This document shows positions 41,909-51,463 of a DNA stretch of 64,000 bases, one piece after another. The notes under the pieces were generated by a model, which saw only the letters and a program-made list of their open reading frames with translations, had not been told where the DNA came from and ran no database searches. Numbering within the stretch: the first letter of the stretch is position 1; every line of letters begins with the position of its first letter. Source of the stretch: DASSUW01 sp963830725 (GTDB taxonomy: Bacteria; Actinomycetota; Thermoleophilia; Solirubrobacterales; Solirubrobacteraceae); contig CAWHNO010000016.1 of assembly GCA_963830725.1 (NCBI GenBank), forward strand, positions 1 to 64,000, given 5' to 3'. Position numbers and translations under genes: made by a program.

Positions 41909-42873
41909 CACCAGACGGTGGAGTCCAGGTTCTCGATCTCCTCGACCGGCAACGTGTAGACGCCGGACGAGAGGTACTTCCAACCGTCGTCGCAGACGAT
42001 GAACACGACGTTGCCCTCGTCGAGCTCGTTCGCGATCCGCACCGCGATCGAGGCGATCGCGCCGGAGGAGACACCCGCGAAGATGCCCTCCTCGTCGAGC
42101 AGCCTGCGCGTCCACACGATCGCGTCGTGGTTGGTGACGAAGATCTTCCGGTCCAGCAGCGAGAGGTCGATGATCGGCGGGATGAAGCCGTCGTCCAGCG
42201 AGCGCAGGCCCTGCACGGGCTCGCCCTGCATCGGCTCGGCGGCGACGATCTTCACGCTGTCGCCGAGCTCCTCCCGCAGCCGCCGCCCGTTGCCCATCAG
42301 CGTCCCGCCGGTGCCGAGGCCGGCCACGAAGGCCGCCACCTCGTCGAGCTCCTCGAGGATCTCGGGCGCCGTGCCCTCGTAGTGCGCGCGCGGGTTCGCC
42401 TCGTTCCCGTACTGGTAGGGCATGTAGTACGAGGCGTCCGCCTCGGCCATCTGCAGCGCCAGCTCGACCGCGCCGTTGGACCCCTTCGAGCCCTCCGAGT
42501 ACACGATGTCGGCGCCGTACATCTTCAGCAGCTGGGTGCGCTCGGGCGTCACGTTGTCGGGCATCACGACGCGCAGCGGATAGCCCTTGCGCGCGCAGAT
42601 CATCGCCAGCGAGATGCCGGTGTTGCCGGAGGTCGGCTCGAGGATCGTCTGCCCGGGCAGGATCGCGCCCTGCTCCTCGGCGGTCTCGATCAGCGAGCGC
42701 GCGACACGGTCCTTGACCGAACCGGTCGGGTTGTGGGACTCGAGCTTGGCCCAGATCCGCACGCCCGGCTTGGGCGAGAGGCGCTTGAGCTCCACCAGCG
42801 GCGTGTTCCCGATGGCCTGCACGATGTCGCCGTAGCGCCCACCGCATGGCCGGTTCCCCAGTTGCTGCGCCAT
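41905..42873 (-). CDS. Cysteine synthase family protein (CysM/CysK type)
   Basis: 322 residues, PLP-dependent. The PLP Lys is in NPTGSVKDRVAR, the substrate loop is EPTSGNTGISLAMICARKGYP, and the phosphate-binding glycine loop GLGTGGTLMGNGR. The C-terminal part matches the mycobacterial O-phosphoserine sulfhydrylase more than CysK in its Y-Q-Y-G-N-E block (PYQYGNEANPRAHYEGTAPEI). The Mec-like protease nearby supports CysM. ATG 42873. Confidence 0.9.
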   Translation of the reverse strand: MAQQLGNRPCGGRYGDIVQAIGNTPLVELKRLSPKPGVRIWAKLESHNPTGSVKDRVARSLIETAEEQGAILPGQTILEPTSGNTGISLAMICARKGYPLRVVMPDNVTPERTQLLKMYGADIVYSEGSKGSNGAVELALQMAEADASYYMPYQYGNEANPRAHYEGTAPEILEELDEVAAFVAGLGTGGTLMGNGRRLREELGDSVKIVAAEPMQGEPVQGLRSLDDGFIPPIIDLSLLDRKIFVTNHDAIVWTRRLLDEEGIFAGVSSGAIASIAVRIANELDEGNVVFIVCDDGWKYLSSGVYTLPVEEIENLDSTVWW

Positions 42874-42892
42874 GACTTCACAAAGTGTAGTC

Positions 42893-44491
42893 CTACCGGA
42901 GCACGCAGAATCCGCGCCGCCGGGGTCCCGCCGCGGATGCCACCGCCGAGATCGCCCTCACCCTGCGCGCGACCACCCCGCGGTCGACGTCGCGGTCGTC
43001 GAGCGGCATCGGATCGTCCGGTCCGCTGACGTAGCCGATCGCCTCGAGTTGCGTCCCGATCGCGGCCGTGCGCGCCACGCGGGCGCGAACGAACCGGTCG
43101 GCGCCGCCGGGCATCCGGCGGAGCGTGAAGCTCACGGTCCGCGTGGCGGGGTCGAAGCGGCCGCCGCGCGGCGGGCGGACGGCGACCAGCTCGCGCGGCA
43201 GCGTCAGCTGCACCTGCGCCGGCCCGCCACGCCCGAGGACCGTGACCTGCAGCCGCAGCCGCTGGCCGGGCCGGACGGCGTCGAACCGGTCGTTGACGAA
43301 GAGCGCATAGCCGGCCTTGACCCGCCCGCGCGGGCGCGAGCCGCTCCGCCGCACCGGCCGCAGCGCCGCGCGGTCGAGCGCCAGCACGTCGATCCCGCGC
43401 GAGTGGTCGAGCGCATAGACGGTCGAGCCGGTGGGGTCGGTCGGCGCGAACAGCGCGCCCCAGAACAGCCCGGGCCGCGAGACGTAGTAGCCGACCTGGC
43501 GCAGCCGCCCCGGCTCGCGGGCGTCGATGAGCCGGACCCCCTGCTCGTAGAAGCCCTGGGCGATCAGGCCGTCGCGGGCGTCGAAGTAGTGCGCCGAGCA
43601 GACGACCCGCGCAGAGCGGTCGCGCTCGACCCCGAACGTGTCGAGCGGCGTCATCCGGCGACGACCGGAGATCCGCCACGTCTGAAGCGTCCCGGCCCCG
43701 CGGCAGCCGAGGCGGAAGTCCTCCTCGGTGACGGCCAGCACGCCCGCTCCCAGCCGCTGCGAGTTGTGGTGGATGAGGTCGTTCAACGGCGGCCGCGAGC
43801 CGCGCCGGTCGGTCCGCTTGACGAGCCGCGGATGCACCGGGTCGGAGACGTCGTAGGCCGCGGTGCCGTTGCCGCCCGCGACCCAGGCGAGCCCGGAGCC
43901 GTCGACCTGCACGTCGTGCGTGCCCTCGGCGCCGGCCGCCTCGCTCGCCGCGAACCTGCCCGCCAGCCGCGGTCGCGCCGGGTCGCGCAGGTCGACGACG
44001 TCGATCCCGGCGGACGAGCCCGCCAGCCACGCGTAGCGGCAGTCCTGGATGCAGCTCGCGGTGTGGCCGATGCCGCGCCGGCGCGGCGGCGGCGAGTTGA
44101 AGTCGTAGATGCCCGGCGTCCACGTCCGGAAGCTCGAAAGCAGCCGGGGAGCGGCCGGGTCGCGCACGTCGATCACGTGCAGCACGCCGCGGCCGCCGAA
44201 GGGATCGTCGGAGACGAGCATGATCCCGGAGCCGACATCGACGTCCTCGTTCTGCGCGTTCGGCAGCTCCAGCCGCCCGACGCGCACCGGCGCGCGCGGG
44301 TCGCCGATGTCGTAGATGCTGACGCCGCTCAGCGCCGAGACATAGAGGTGCCGTCCGACCGCGCGCGCCGAGATGACCCCGGGCTCGGGTATCGAGGCGA
44401 CGACGCTCACGCCCGGCGACGTCTCGGCGAGCGCCGCGCGCGGGAGCAGCAGGGCGACGGCGAGGGCCGCCGCGACCGCGAGCCTGAGCAT
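42893..44491 (-). CDS. LVIVD-repeat secreted protein (beta-propeller)
   Basis: 532 residues. Signal peptide LRLAVAAALAVALLLPRAALA, then repeats of the form VSIYDIGDPRAPVRVGRLEL, LHVIDVRDPAAPRLLSSFRT, IDVVDLRDPARPRLAGRF and AAYDVSDPVHPRLVKR: the LVIVD repeat that builds propellers. A C-terminal Ig-like domain (LRLQVTVLGRGGPAQVQLTLP) follows. Ends coupled to the ROK gene by ATGA. Function unknown; secreted binding or adhesion is likely. Confidence 0.82.
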   Translation of the reverse strand: MLRLAVAAALAVALLLPRAALAETSPGVSVVASIPEPGVISARAVGRHLYVSALSGVSIYDIGDPRAPVRVGRLELPNAQNEDVDVGSGIMLVSDDPFGGRGVLHVIDVRDPAAPRLLSSFRTWTPGIYDFNSPPPRRRGIGHTASCIQDCRYAWLAGSSAGIDVVDLRDPARPRLAGRFAASEAAGAEGTHDVQVDGSGLAWVAGGNGTAAYDVSDPVHPRLVKRTDRRGSRPPLNDLIHHNSQRLGAGVLAVTEEDFRLGCRGAGTLQTWRISGRRRMTPLDTFGVERDRSARVVCSAHYFDARDGLIAQGFYEQGVRLIDAREPGRLRQVGYYVSRPGLFWGALFAPTDPTGSTVYALDHSRGIDVLALDRAALRPVRRSGSRPRGRVKAGYALFVNDRFDAVRPGQRLRLQVTVLGRGGPAQVQLTLPRELVAVRPPRGGRFDPATRTVSFTLRRMPGGADRFVRARVARTAAIGTQLEAIGYVSGPDDPMPLDDRDVDRGVVARRVRAISAVASAAGPRRRGFCVLR

Positions 44492-45720
44492 CACGCGGCG
44501 TCGCCGGTCGCGGCCGATGCCGGGTCCGTCAGCACCCGCCGCAGCGACAGCGCGGCCGCTCCGCGGACGGCCGCCTCGGGCCCGAGCGTCGACGGCAGCA
44601 GGCGCGGGACCGCCCACTCGGAGGCCAGGACGTGGACCTCCAGCTCGCGCGCGATCGGCTCGGCCAGCCACGTCGCGAGCTGGGCGAAGAAGCCGCCGAG
44701 CACGACGGCCTGGAAGTTGAGCAGGTTCGCCGCCGAGGCGATCCCGATCCCGAGCCAGCGGCCGGCGTCGCGCAGCGCGCCGAGCGCCTGCTGGTCGCCC
44801 ATCCGCGCCCGCGTCGCGAGGTCCGCCACCGGCGCGCCCGAGCCCGCCGTGGTGGCGGCGTCGCTGGGATCGAGGCCCGCCATCTCGAGCAGCGCCTCCA
44901 ACCCGACAAGCGTCTCCAGGCAGCCACGGCTCCCGCATGCGCACGGCTTGCCGTTCGGGTCGATCGTCATATGCCCGAACTCTCCGCCGAAGCCCTGCGA
45001 GCCGCGGAACAGCTCGCCGCGCACGATGATCCCCGCGCCGACGCCGATCTCGCCCGACAGGTACAGCACGTCGCTGAGGCCGCGCGCCGTCCCCTCCCAC
45101 AGCTCGGCGAGCGCCGCCAGGTTGGCCTCGTTGTCGGCCGCCAGAGGGAACGGCGGACCGGACAGCCGCTCGTGCAGCTCGTCGACGACCGCGACGTCGT
45201 TCCAGCCCAGGTTGGGCGCCACCAGCAGCAAGCCGCCGGACGCGTCGACGAGCCCGGGCAGCGCCACCGTCGCGCCGACCGGTCGCAGGCCCTCGCCGTG
45301 GACGGCGTCGAGCGCCGCGGTCGCCAGCGCGCCGAGGCGGTCGAGCACGGTGCGGACCTGCACGCGGCGGTTGTCGCGCACGTCGAGGCTGCGGTAGCGC
45401 TCGGCGCCGGTGAGGTCGAGCGCCCGCACCGCCAGATAGTCGACGTTGATCTCCAGCCCGAGCGCGACGACGCCGCTGCCCGAGAGCTCGACCACCTGGC
45501 CCGGGCGGCCGACCGTGCCGCGCTGCTCGAGCCCGCGCTCGACCAGCAGGTCCAGCCCGATCAGCTCGGTGACGAGGCTGGAGACCGTCGTCTTGTTCAG
45601 CCCGGTCTCGAGCGCGATCGTCGCCCGCGAGCGCGGGCCGTGCTCGGAGACGTGGCGGAGCACCACGCCCAGGTTGTGCCGGCGAACCGCACGCTGGTTG
45701 GCGAGCCCCGTGGCCTCCAT
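44491..45720 (-). CDS. ROK family transcriptional regulator
   Basis: 409 residues. N-terminal winged helix (NLGVVLRHVSEHGPRSRATIALETGLNKTTVSSLVTELI), then a sugar-kinase-like domain with LGLEINVDYLAV, the ATP-loop-like GEIGVGAGIIVRGELFRG and zinc site CACGSRGCLETLVG (three Cys plus upstream His of GGEFGHMTI). Such proteins are xylose- or glucose-responsive repressors. It lies just downstream of the liv-type importer and may control it, suggesting a sugar-like ligand for that importer; this is inference. Confidence 0.9.
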   Translation of the reverse strand: MEATGLANQRAVRRHNLGVVLRHVSEHGPRSRATIALETGLNKTTVSSLVTELIGLDLLVERGLEQRGTVGRPGQVVELSGSGVVALGLEINVDYLAVRALDLTGAERYRSLDVRDNRRVQVRTVLDRLGALATAALDAVHGEGLRPVGATVALPGLVDASGGLLLVAPNLGWNDVAVVDELHERLSGPPFPLAADNEANLAALAELWEGTARGLSDVLYLSGEIGVGAGIIVRGELFRGSQGFGGEFGHMTIDPNGKPCACGSRGCLETLVGLEALLEMAGLDPSDAATTAGSGAPVADLATRARMGDQQALGALRDAGRWLGIGIASAANLLNFQAVVLGGFFAQLATWLAEPIARELEVHVLASEWAVPRLLPSTLGPEAAVRGAAALSLRRVLTDPASAATGDAA

Positions 45721-45747
45721 CGGCTCACCCTACCCCGGAGAGAAAGC

Positions 45748-46476
45748 TCAAGCAGCGTCTGGCAGCGGCTCGACGCCGAGGTAGCGCCTCTGCGCGTCGG
45801 GGTCGCCGAGCAGCGCCTCGGCCGTCGTCTCGGCCGCGATCGAGCCCGCCACCATCACGAGCTGGCGCTCGGCCAGCGTGGTCGCCACGCCGAGGTTCTG
45901 CTCGACCACCAGCAGGCCCATGCCGGCGGCGGCCAGGTCCTTGATCGTCTGGATCAGGGTCTCGACCACGGTCGGCGCCAGCCCTTCGGACGGCTCGTCC
46001 ATGATCAGCAGCTTCGGGTTGGTGAGCAGCGCCCGGCTGATCGAGAGCATCTCCTGCTCGCCGCCCGACAGCGAGGTGCCGGAGATGTTCTTGCGCTCGG
46101 CGAGGCGCGGGAACAGCTCGTAGACGCGATCGGGCGTCCAGTCGGCCTTGCTCGACGCGCCGACGATCTCCAGGTGCTCGTCGACGGTCAGCGAGGTGAA
46201 CAGCCGCCGGCCCTGGGGCACGTAGCCGACGCCGGCCTTTGCGATCTTGTACGCCGGCCGGCCGTGCAGGTCCTCGCCCTCCAGCTCCACCGAGCCGTCG
46301 GAGTGGCCGGTCGCCCCCAGCAGGCCGACGATCGCCTTGCAGAGCGTCGTCTTGCCCATGCCGTTGCGTCCGATCAGTGCGACCGGCTCGGCGCCCATCG
46401 AGAAGCTCACGCCCTGCAGGACGTGCGCGGCCCCGTAGTAGCCGTTCAGGTTCTCGATCTTCAGCAGCTCAGTCAT
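45748..46476 (-). CDS. livF: Branched-chain amino acid-type ABC transporter ATPase LivF
   Basis: 242 residues. Walker A GRNGMGKTTLCKAIVG, signature LSGGEQEMLSISRALL, Walker B LLIMDEPSEGLAP. The start ENLNGYYGAAHVLQGVSF and YVPQGRRLFTSLTVDEHL are LivF marks. It overlaps livG by eight bases and is intact, unlike its neighbours. The last gene of livH-livM-SBP-livG-livF. Confidence 0.93.
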   Translation of the reverse strand: MTELLKIENLNGYYGAAHVLQGVSFSMGAEPVALIGRNGMGKTTLCKAIVGLLGATGHSDGSVELEGEDLHGRPAYKIAKAGVGYVPQGRRLFTSLTVDEHLEIVGASSKADWTPDRVYELFPRLAERKNISGTSLSGGEQEMLSISRALLTNPKLLIMDEPSEGLAPTVVETLIQTIKDLAAAGMGLLVVEQNLGVATTLAERQLVMVAGSIAAETTAEALLGDPDAQRRYLGVEPLPDAA

Positions 46477-47256
46477 GGTGGATCAGCCCGCTGCCCAGGT
46501 AGAGGTCGTGCACGGTCTGGTTGCCGCGGATCTCGTCCGGCGTCCCCTCCACGATCACGCGGCCGTCGTGCATCATCGTGACCCACTGGGCCACGCGCAG
46601 CGCGACGTCCATGTCGTGCTCGATCAGGATCAGCGTGATCGACGGATCGAGCTTGAGCAGCAGCTCGGTGAGCGAAATGCGCTCGGCACGCGAGAGGCCG
46701 GCGGCCGGCTCGTCGAGCATCATCAGCTTCGGGCTCGCTCACGCGCGCCATGCCGACCTCGAGCTGGCGCTGCTCGCCGTGCGAGAGGTCCATCACGAGC
46801 GAGTCGAGGCGGCTCGGTGAGCCCGACGGCCTCGGCCATGGCTCGCGCCTTCTCGCGCAGCTCGCCGTCGGCCTTCGCCGGCACCATCCGCAGGTGCCCG
46901 TCGTGCACCCCGAGCGTCGCGAGGTAGAGGTTGTCCTCGACCGTCAGCCCGAGGAACAGGCGGGAGGTCTGGAACGTGCGCGAGAGGCCCATCCGCGCGC
47001 GCTTGCGCGCCGGGGCGCCCGTGATGTCGGCGCCGAACAGCTCGACGGTCCCTGACGTCGGCGGGAACTCGCCCGAGATCAGGTTGAAGAGCGTCGTCTT
47101 GCCGGCCCCGTTGGGGCCGAGGATGGCCCGGCGTTCGCCGGGCCGGACCTCGAGATCCACGTCAGAGACGGCGTGGACGCCGCCGAAGCGCCGGCCGACC
47201 CCCCGCAGGCGGAGGACCGGCTCGGCGCGTTCAGCGGATGTCTCAGGTGCTGCCAC
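46469..47256 (-). CDS. livG: Branched-chain amino acid-type ABC transporter ATPase LivG, two frame breaks
   Basis: Walker A GPNGAGKTTLFNLISGE, FGGVHAVSDVDLEVRPGE and GLSRTFQTSRLFLGLTVEDNL are LivG blocks; signature HGEQRQLEVGMAR and Walker B LMMLDEPAAGLS sit after frame breaks near 46810 and 46738; the end is DEIRGNQTVHDLYLGSGL. All three segments align to LivG in order, so errors rather than decay are likely. GTG 47256 begins VAAPETSAERAEP. Confidence 0.88.
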
Positions 47257-47263
47257 TGCTTCC

Positions 47264-48687
47264 TTACTCCGACGAGAAGTCGACTTCCTCGGCGTTGCCG
47301 ACCCACGGCGGGGCCTCGCCGGCCTCGCACTTCGGGTTGGTCCGGTCGGGCGGCGGCGTGTCCGCGGTGAAGACCCCGTTGAAGGTCTGGTCGACCTTCG
47401 GGACCTTGCGGAACGTCTGCACGTCCGGCACGCCGTCGCCGTTCGCGTCCTTGACGATCTTCTTGACGTAGACGTCACTGATCGCCTGGCGGTTGTCGTC
47501 GAGCTCGACGTCGCCCCACGGGGCCTCGTCGCCGCTCAGCGACATGCCGGCCAGCGCCTCCTGCAGCGCGGCCTGGTCCTCGACGTTGCCGTCCAGCGGC
47601 CTCGAGGCCCTTGATCAGCGCCGACCATGTCGAGGTAGTAGCCGTACGTGAAGACCGACGGACCGAGGCCGGCGATCTCCTCGCCGTAGGCGGTCGTCGA
47701 GGTCCTCCTGGTACTTCGTGGACCTCCGGCGTGTTCGCGTCGGCCGCCGTCATGGCGGCGGTCGCGCCGCCGACCAGCGACTTGCCGACCTCCTTCAGCA
47801 CCAGCGGGTCGTCCCAGAACACGTTGCCCAGCATGCGCTCGGTGTCGACGCGGCCCTTCTGCTCCTGGTACTGCTTGATGAAGGAGATCAGGCCCGAGCC
47901 GCCGATGCCGACGTACAGGCCGTCGACGTCGTCCGGGATCTGCGAGATGTAGGACGAGTAGTCCTCCTCGCCCAGCGGCGCCCACATCGCGCTTCGTGAC
48001 CTTGCCGCCGATGGCGCAGAACTCGGCCACGAAGCCGGCAGCGACGTGTACGGGAACGAGTAGTCGTCACCGACGATCGCGGCGGTCTTCCAGCCGAGGT
48101 CGTTGTATGCGTAGTCGCCGAGTCCGGCCGACCACTGCGCGCCGTCCGGGTGGAACCGGAAGAAGTTCGGCGCCTGCACCTTCAGCGTCGCATCCTGCGC
48201 GCCGGCGATGCCGTTGACGAACGTCTTGTCCGGGTGCTCCTTCGCGTAGTTCGCGACCGCGATGCCCTCGTCGCCGGACAGCGGGCCGATCATGACGTCG
48301 GCGTCCTCCTGCTCCATCAGGCGCCGGGTCTCCTCGATCGCCTTGTCCGCCGTGTCGTCGGCGCAGCCATAACCGACGATCTCGATGTCCTTGCCGGCGA
48401 TCTGGGCGCCCTCGATGCCGTCGCTCGGCTTCTCGCCCGCGGCCTTCGCGCCCGCGTAGCGGATCAGCGCCAGGTGCGCGCCCGAGATGGTCGGCTCGAA
48501 GAACGAGCCGAACGCACCTTCACAGTCGGACAGGAATCCGACCTTGATCGTCCCGCCCTCCTCCTGCGCCGCGGTGTCTCCTCCGCCCTGCCTCGTCCCC
48601 GCCATCGTCATCGTCGCCGCACCCCACGACGACCAGTGCCAGCGCCGCCAGTGCGGCCAGCAAAGCCAGCAGCTTGCGTCCCCTCAA
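47264..48687 (-). CDS. Periplasmic-binding lipoprotein of the liv-type importer, about seven frame breaks
   Basis: Begins at TTG 48687 after GAGAGGAGAGG: RGRKLLALLAALAALALVVVGCG, a signal with a lipobox Cys. Domain I: TIKVGFLSDCEGAFGSFFEPTISGAHLALI; ligand region DVMIGPLSGDEGIAVANYA; later WKTAAIVGDDYSFPYTS and GEEDYSSYISQIPDDVDGLYVGIGG. Type 1 receptor fold. Frame breaks near 48600, 48035, 47995, 47718, 47700, 47632 and 47598. The ligand cannot be read from the sequence; presence of ROK and sugar genes near both ends leaves a non-amino-acid ligand open. Confidence 0.85.
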
Positions 48688-48709
48688 AACACCTCTCCTC
48701 TCGTACCCA

Positions 48710-49792
48710 TCAGTTGACAGTCCCTGGTGCCGGCCCCGTCCCGGGCCCGGCGGTTGTACTCGTCGTCGGCGTCCCACCTCCTCGTCTTCGCCCTCCAAGG
48801 CGGTCGCGGACGTCCTCCCAGATGCCGACGAGGCCGCCGGGAGACAGGAGGACGATGATCAGGAAGACCAGGCCGATGATCGTGTTGAAGCGCGCGGACC
48901 CGAGGACGTTCCCCACCTCCGGCACCCACTCGCGCGAGTAGTTGTCGATCAGCGCGTAGGCGAGCGCGCCGATCCATGCGCCCTCGAGCCGGTAGAGGCC
49001 GCCGATCACGGCGATGATCAGGATGTTGATCGTCTGCTCGAGGTTGATCGACCCCGGCGTGATGCGGCTGTTGTACCAGACGCGACAGGATCCCGGCGAC
49101 GGCCGCGACGAAGGCCCGCGATGCCGAATGCGAGCAGGCGGTGCAGCGTCACGTCGAAGCCGAGCGCGCGCATGCGCGCCGGCTCGTCGCGGATGCCCTG
49201 GAGCGCGAGCCCGAACGCCGTGCGCGTCGCTAGTCGCGCGCAGCCAGATGAACACGAGCACGGCGACCACCAGCGTCACGAAGTAGCGCGGCGTCGGGTC
49301 CTGCTCCGGGTTGCCGACGATGCCCGGCAGGTCGACGCTGTTGACGCCGCCGAAGCCCGACAGCTGCGTGACCTGCGAGAAGAAGTAGAAGACGAGCACG
49401 CTGAAGGCGAGCGTGATCATCAGGAAGTAGATGCCCTCGCTGCGGGCGGCGATCCAGCCGAAGCCGAGCCCGACGAGCGTCGCGACGACGAGCGCCGCGA
49501 TCGACCGCCAGCCACGGGTTCCAGGCGGCCGCGCTGCCGCCGTCGGCGAGCACGAGGTTGGCGTAGGTCATGCCGGCGACGCCGTAGATGCCCGACCTGG
49601 GCGAGCGACACCATGCCGCCGTAGGCGGCGAGGAAGATCAGGCTCGCCGCGGCGACGCCGAGCCAGAGCGTCTTCGTGAGGATGACGTTGAGGAAGAAGT
49701 CCGTCGTGAACAGCGGAGCCAGCGCGGCGACGAGCCACGATGACGGCGAGCGCCACCCAGCTGAGCCGCCCGGTGCTGACGTTGGGGTTCAC
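48710..49792 (-). CDS. livM: Liv-type ABC importer permease LivM, several frame breaks
   Basis: Starts VNPNVSTGRLSWVALAVIVA at GTG 49792, overlapping the livH stop. Recognisable parts: TKTLWLGVAAASLIFLAAYG, AQVGIYGVAGMTYANLV, MITLAFSVLVFYFFSQVTQ, and the C terminus SINLEQTINILIIAVIGGLYRLEGAWIGALAYA with LSPGGLVGIWEDVRDRL. Frame breaks near 49738, 49600, 49505, 49228 and 49100; total length 1083 is a multiple of three, so the indels cancel. Probable sequencing errors. Confidence 0.85.
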
Positions 49793-50934
49793 GCGGGCCT
49801 CCCGAACAGGCCGAGCGGCCGCACGGCGAGCACGCCGACCAGCAGCGCGAAGGTGACGATGATCGAGTAGTTCGTCAGGTCGGTCCCGCCGATCGTCAGG
49901 TAGACGTCGGCGTAGGCGTCGACGAGGCCGAGCATCAACGCGCCGATCGCGGCGCCGCCGAGCGAGCCCATGCCGCCGATGATCACCACGATCAGCGAGT
50001 TGAGCAGGAACGCCGTGTCCTGGCCGGGCGCCAGCGAGATCATCGTGCCGCCGAGCACGCCGCCGAAGCCGGCCAGGGCGGCGCCGATGAAGAACGCGCC
50101 GGCGAAGACGAGCTGCACGTTGATGCCGAGCGCCGAAACCATGTCGCGGTCGTCGACGCCGGCGCGCACGATCTTGCCGTACCGCGTCTTCTTGATCACC
50201 AGCCACAGCAGCACCCCGACCAGCAGCGCGGAGCCGAGCACGATCACGCCGCGGAAGAAGCCGAAGCGCACGTCGCCCGGCAGCAGGATGCTGGTCGGCC
50301 AGGCGCTCGGCGCCTGGATGTCCTTGGAGATGCCGCCGAACGCGGCCAGCATCTGGTCGGCGAGGATCACCGACAGCGCGATCGTGATCAGCGCCTGGCG
50401 CAGGTCCTGGCCCTGGTTCCAGCGCAGGAACACCTGCTGGATGATCACGCCGATGACGCCGATGATCACCGTCGCGAGGATGAGCGGAACGAACCAGCCG
50501 GCGAAGCCGTACTCGGCGTCGGAGGCGCCGCTCAGCGAGATGCCGAGCCCCGTGTCCTCCGCGAACCAGCGCTCCTGCATCTCCAGCGCCAGGTAGCCGC
50601 CCAGCAGATACAGCGAGCCGTGCGCCATGTTGACCACGCGCATGAGGCCGAAGATCAGCGTGAAGCCGCTGGCGACCACGAAGTAGAGCCCGGCGAGCGT
50701 GACGCCGTTGAGCGTCACGATCACGAACTGGCGCAGGTCGTCGAGCGCCTTGACGGCGAGGAAGATCACCACGGCCGCCACGACCACCGTGAGGACGATG
50801 CGCTTCGGCGACCAGCGGCCGCCCCCACCGGTGAGCTCGGAAGCCTCGACGACGCCGCCCGTGGTCACGCGAGCGGTCGCGCCAGAAGCGTCCTCGACCT
50901 GTCCGCCGGAGCTGGAATCGACGCTATCTGACAT
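49789..50934 (-). CDS. livH: Liv-type ABC importer permease LivH
   Basis: 381 residues, intact. A polar N-terminal 45 residues is followed by about eight hydrophobic segments: LNGVTLAGLYFVVASGFTLIFGLMRVVNMAHGSLYLLGGY is the strongest LivH block, and GLNVQLVFAGAFFIGAALAGFGGVLGG and PGQDTAFLLNSLIVVIIGGMGSLGGAAIGALMLG also match. First gene of the importer operon; its promoter lies in the divergent region 50935-51003. Confidence 0.92.
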   Translation of the reverse strand: MSDSVDSSSGGQVEDASGATARVTTGGVVEASELTGGGGRWSPKRIVLTVVVAAVVIFLAVKALDDLRQFVIVTLNGVTLAGLYFVVASGFTLIFGLMRVVNMAHGSLYLLGGYLALEMQERWFAEDTGLGISLSGASDAEYGFAGWFVPLILATVIIGVIGVIIQQVFLRWNQGQDLRQALITIALSVILADQMLAAFGGISKDIQAPSAWPTSILLPGDVRFGFFRGVIVLGSALLVGVLLWLVIKKTRYGKIVRAGVDDRDMVSALGINVQLVFAGAFFIGAALAGFGGVLGGTMISLAPGQDTAFLLNSLIVVIIGGMGSLGGAAIGALMLGLVDAYADVYLTIGGTDLTNYSIIVTFALLVGVLAVRPLGLFGRPA

Positions 50935-50937
50935 ATC

Positions 50938-50978
50938 CTTGACAGGAATTGAAAGCTGATGCAGAGTTGTTTGTCAAG
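50938..50978. promoter_or_regulatory. Divergent promoter region with CTTGACA / TGTCAAG inverted repeat
   Basis: CTTGACA (50938-50944) and TGTCAAG (50972-50978) are inverted copies 27 bases apart. Each is a perfect TTGACA -35 box for outward genes: on plus, TTGACA then 17 bases to CAGAGT; on minus, TTGACA then 17 bases to TTTCAA, leading to livH. The -10 boxes are weak, so activator control is likely. Serves livH on one side and the 51004 gene on the other. Confidence 0.55.
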
Positions 50979-51003
50979 TTATGAAACGTCCTGGAAGGGG
51001 TCG

Positions 51004-51463
51004 ATGACGACTACGCCGCGAGAGGGACTCGGCCCCGCTCAGGCAACCCTCTCCTCCGCTCTCGGGAGCGGGCGCGGTTATAACGGCACCGGGCGAACTT
51101 TCGGCGTACTCGGCCGACACGCACTGGCCGGCACTGGCCGCAAAGGCCGCTGGGACGCCGTTGGCGCGCCCGGACGCGGTCGTACGGCCACGTACCGAGG
51201 AGGAAGTCGCGGCCGTGCTCGCCGTGGCGCACGAGCACGACGTGCCGGTCGTCCCGTGGGGCGGCGGCTCGGGCACGCAGGGCGGCGCGCTCGCGGTGCA
51301 CGGGGGGATCGTAATCGACTTGCGCTCGCTCGACCGTGTGATCGAAGTCGTGGCGACGTACGCGCGGATCGAGGCGGTCTACGAGGCCTTGCACACCGCG
51401 GTCCGCGAGGTCGGGCTGGAGCTGCGGATGCACGTCATCGCACCCCGGGAAGCTCGGCCTCTG
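51004..51463 (+). pseudogene. Truncated FAD-linked oxidase remnant, in frame with the next gene
   Basis: The N terminus of a glycolate-oxidase-type FAD enzyme: ITAPGELSAYSADTHWPALA, DAVVRPRTEEEVAAVLAVAHEHDVPVVPWGGGSGTQGG (FAD-binding loop) and GGIVIDLRSLDRVIEV. The usual next 300 or so residues (rest of the FAD domain and substrate domain) are missing; after VIEV comes a short piece, ARIEAVYEALHTAVREVGLELRMHV, that resembles a C-terminal part of the same family. One frame break near 51077 is needed near the start. The reading then runs in frame into the isomerase ATG at 51464. A deletion, a collapsed assembly, or a real fusion are the options. Confidence 0.6.

Noticed and set aside
45748..49792. 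Liv importer as a decayed pseudogene cluster
   Set aside because: livF and livH are intact, and every broken segment of livG, the binding protein and livM stays conserved in order. The indels look like sequencing errors.
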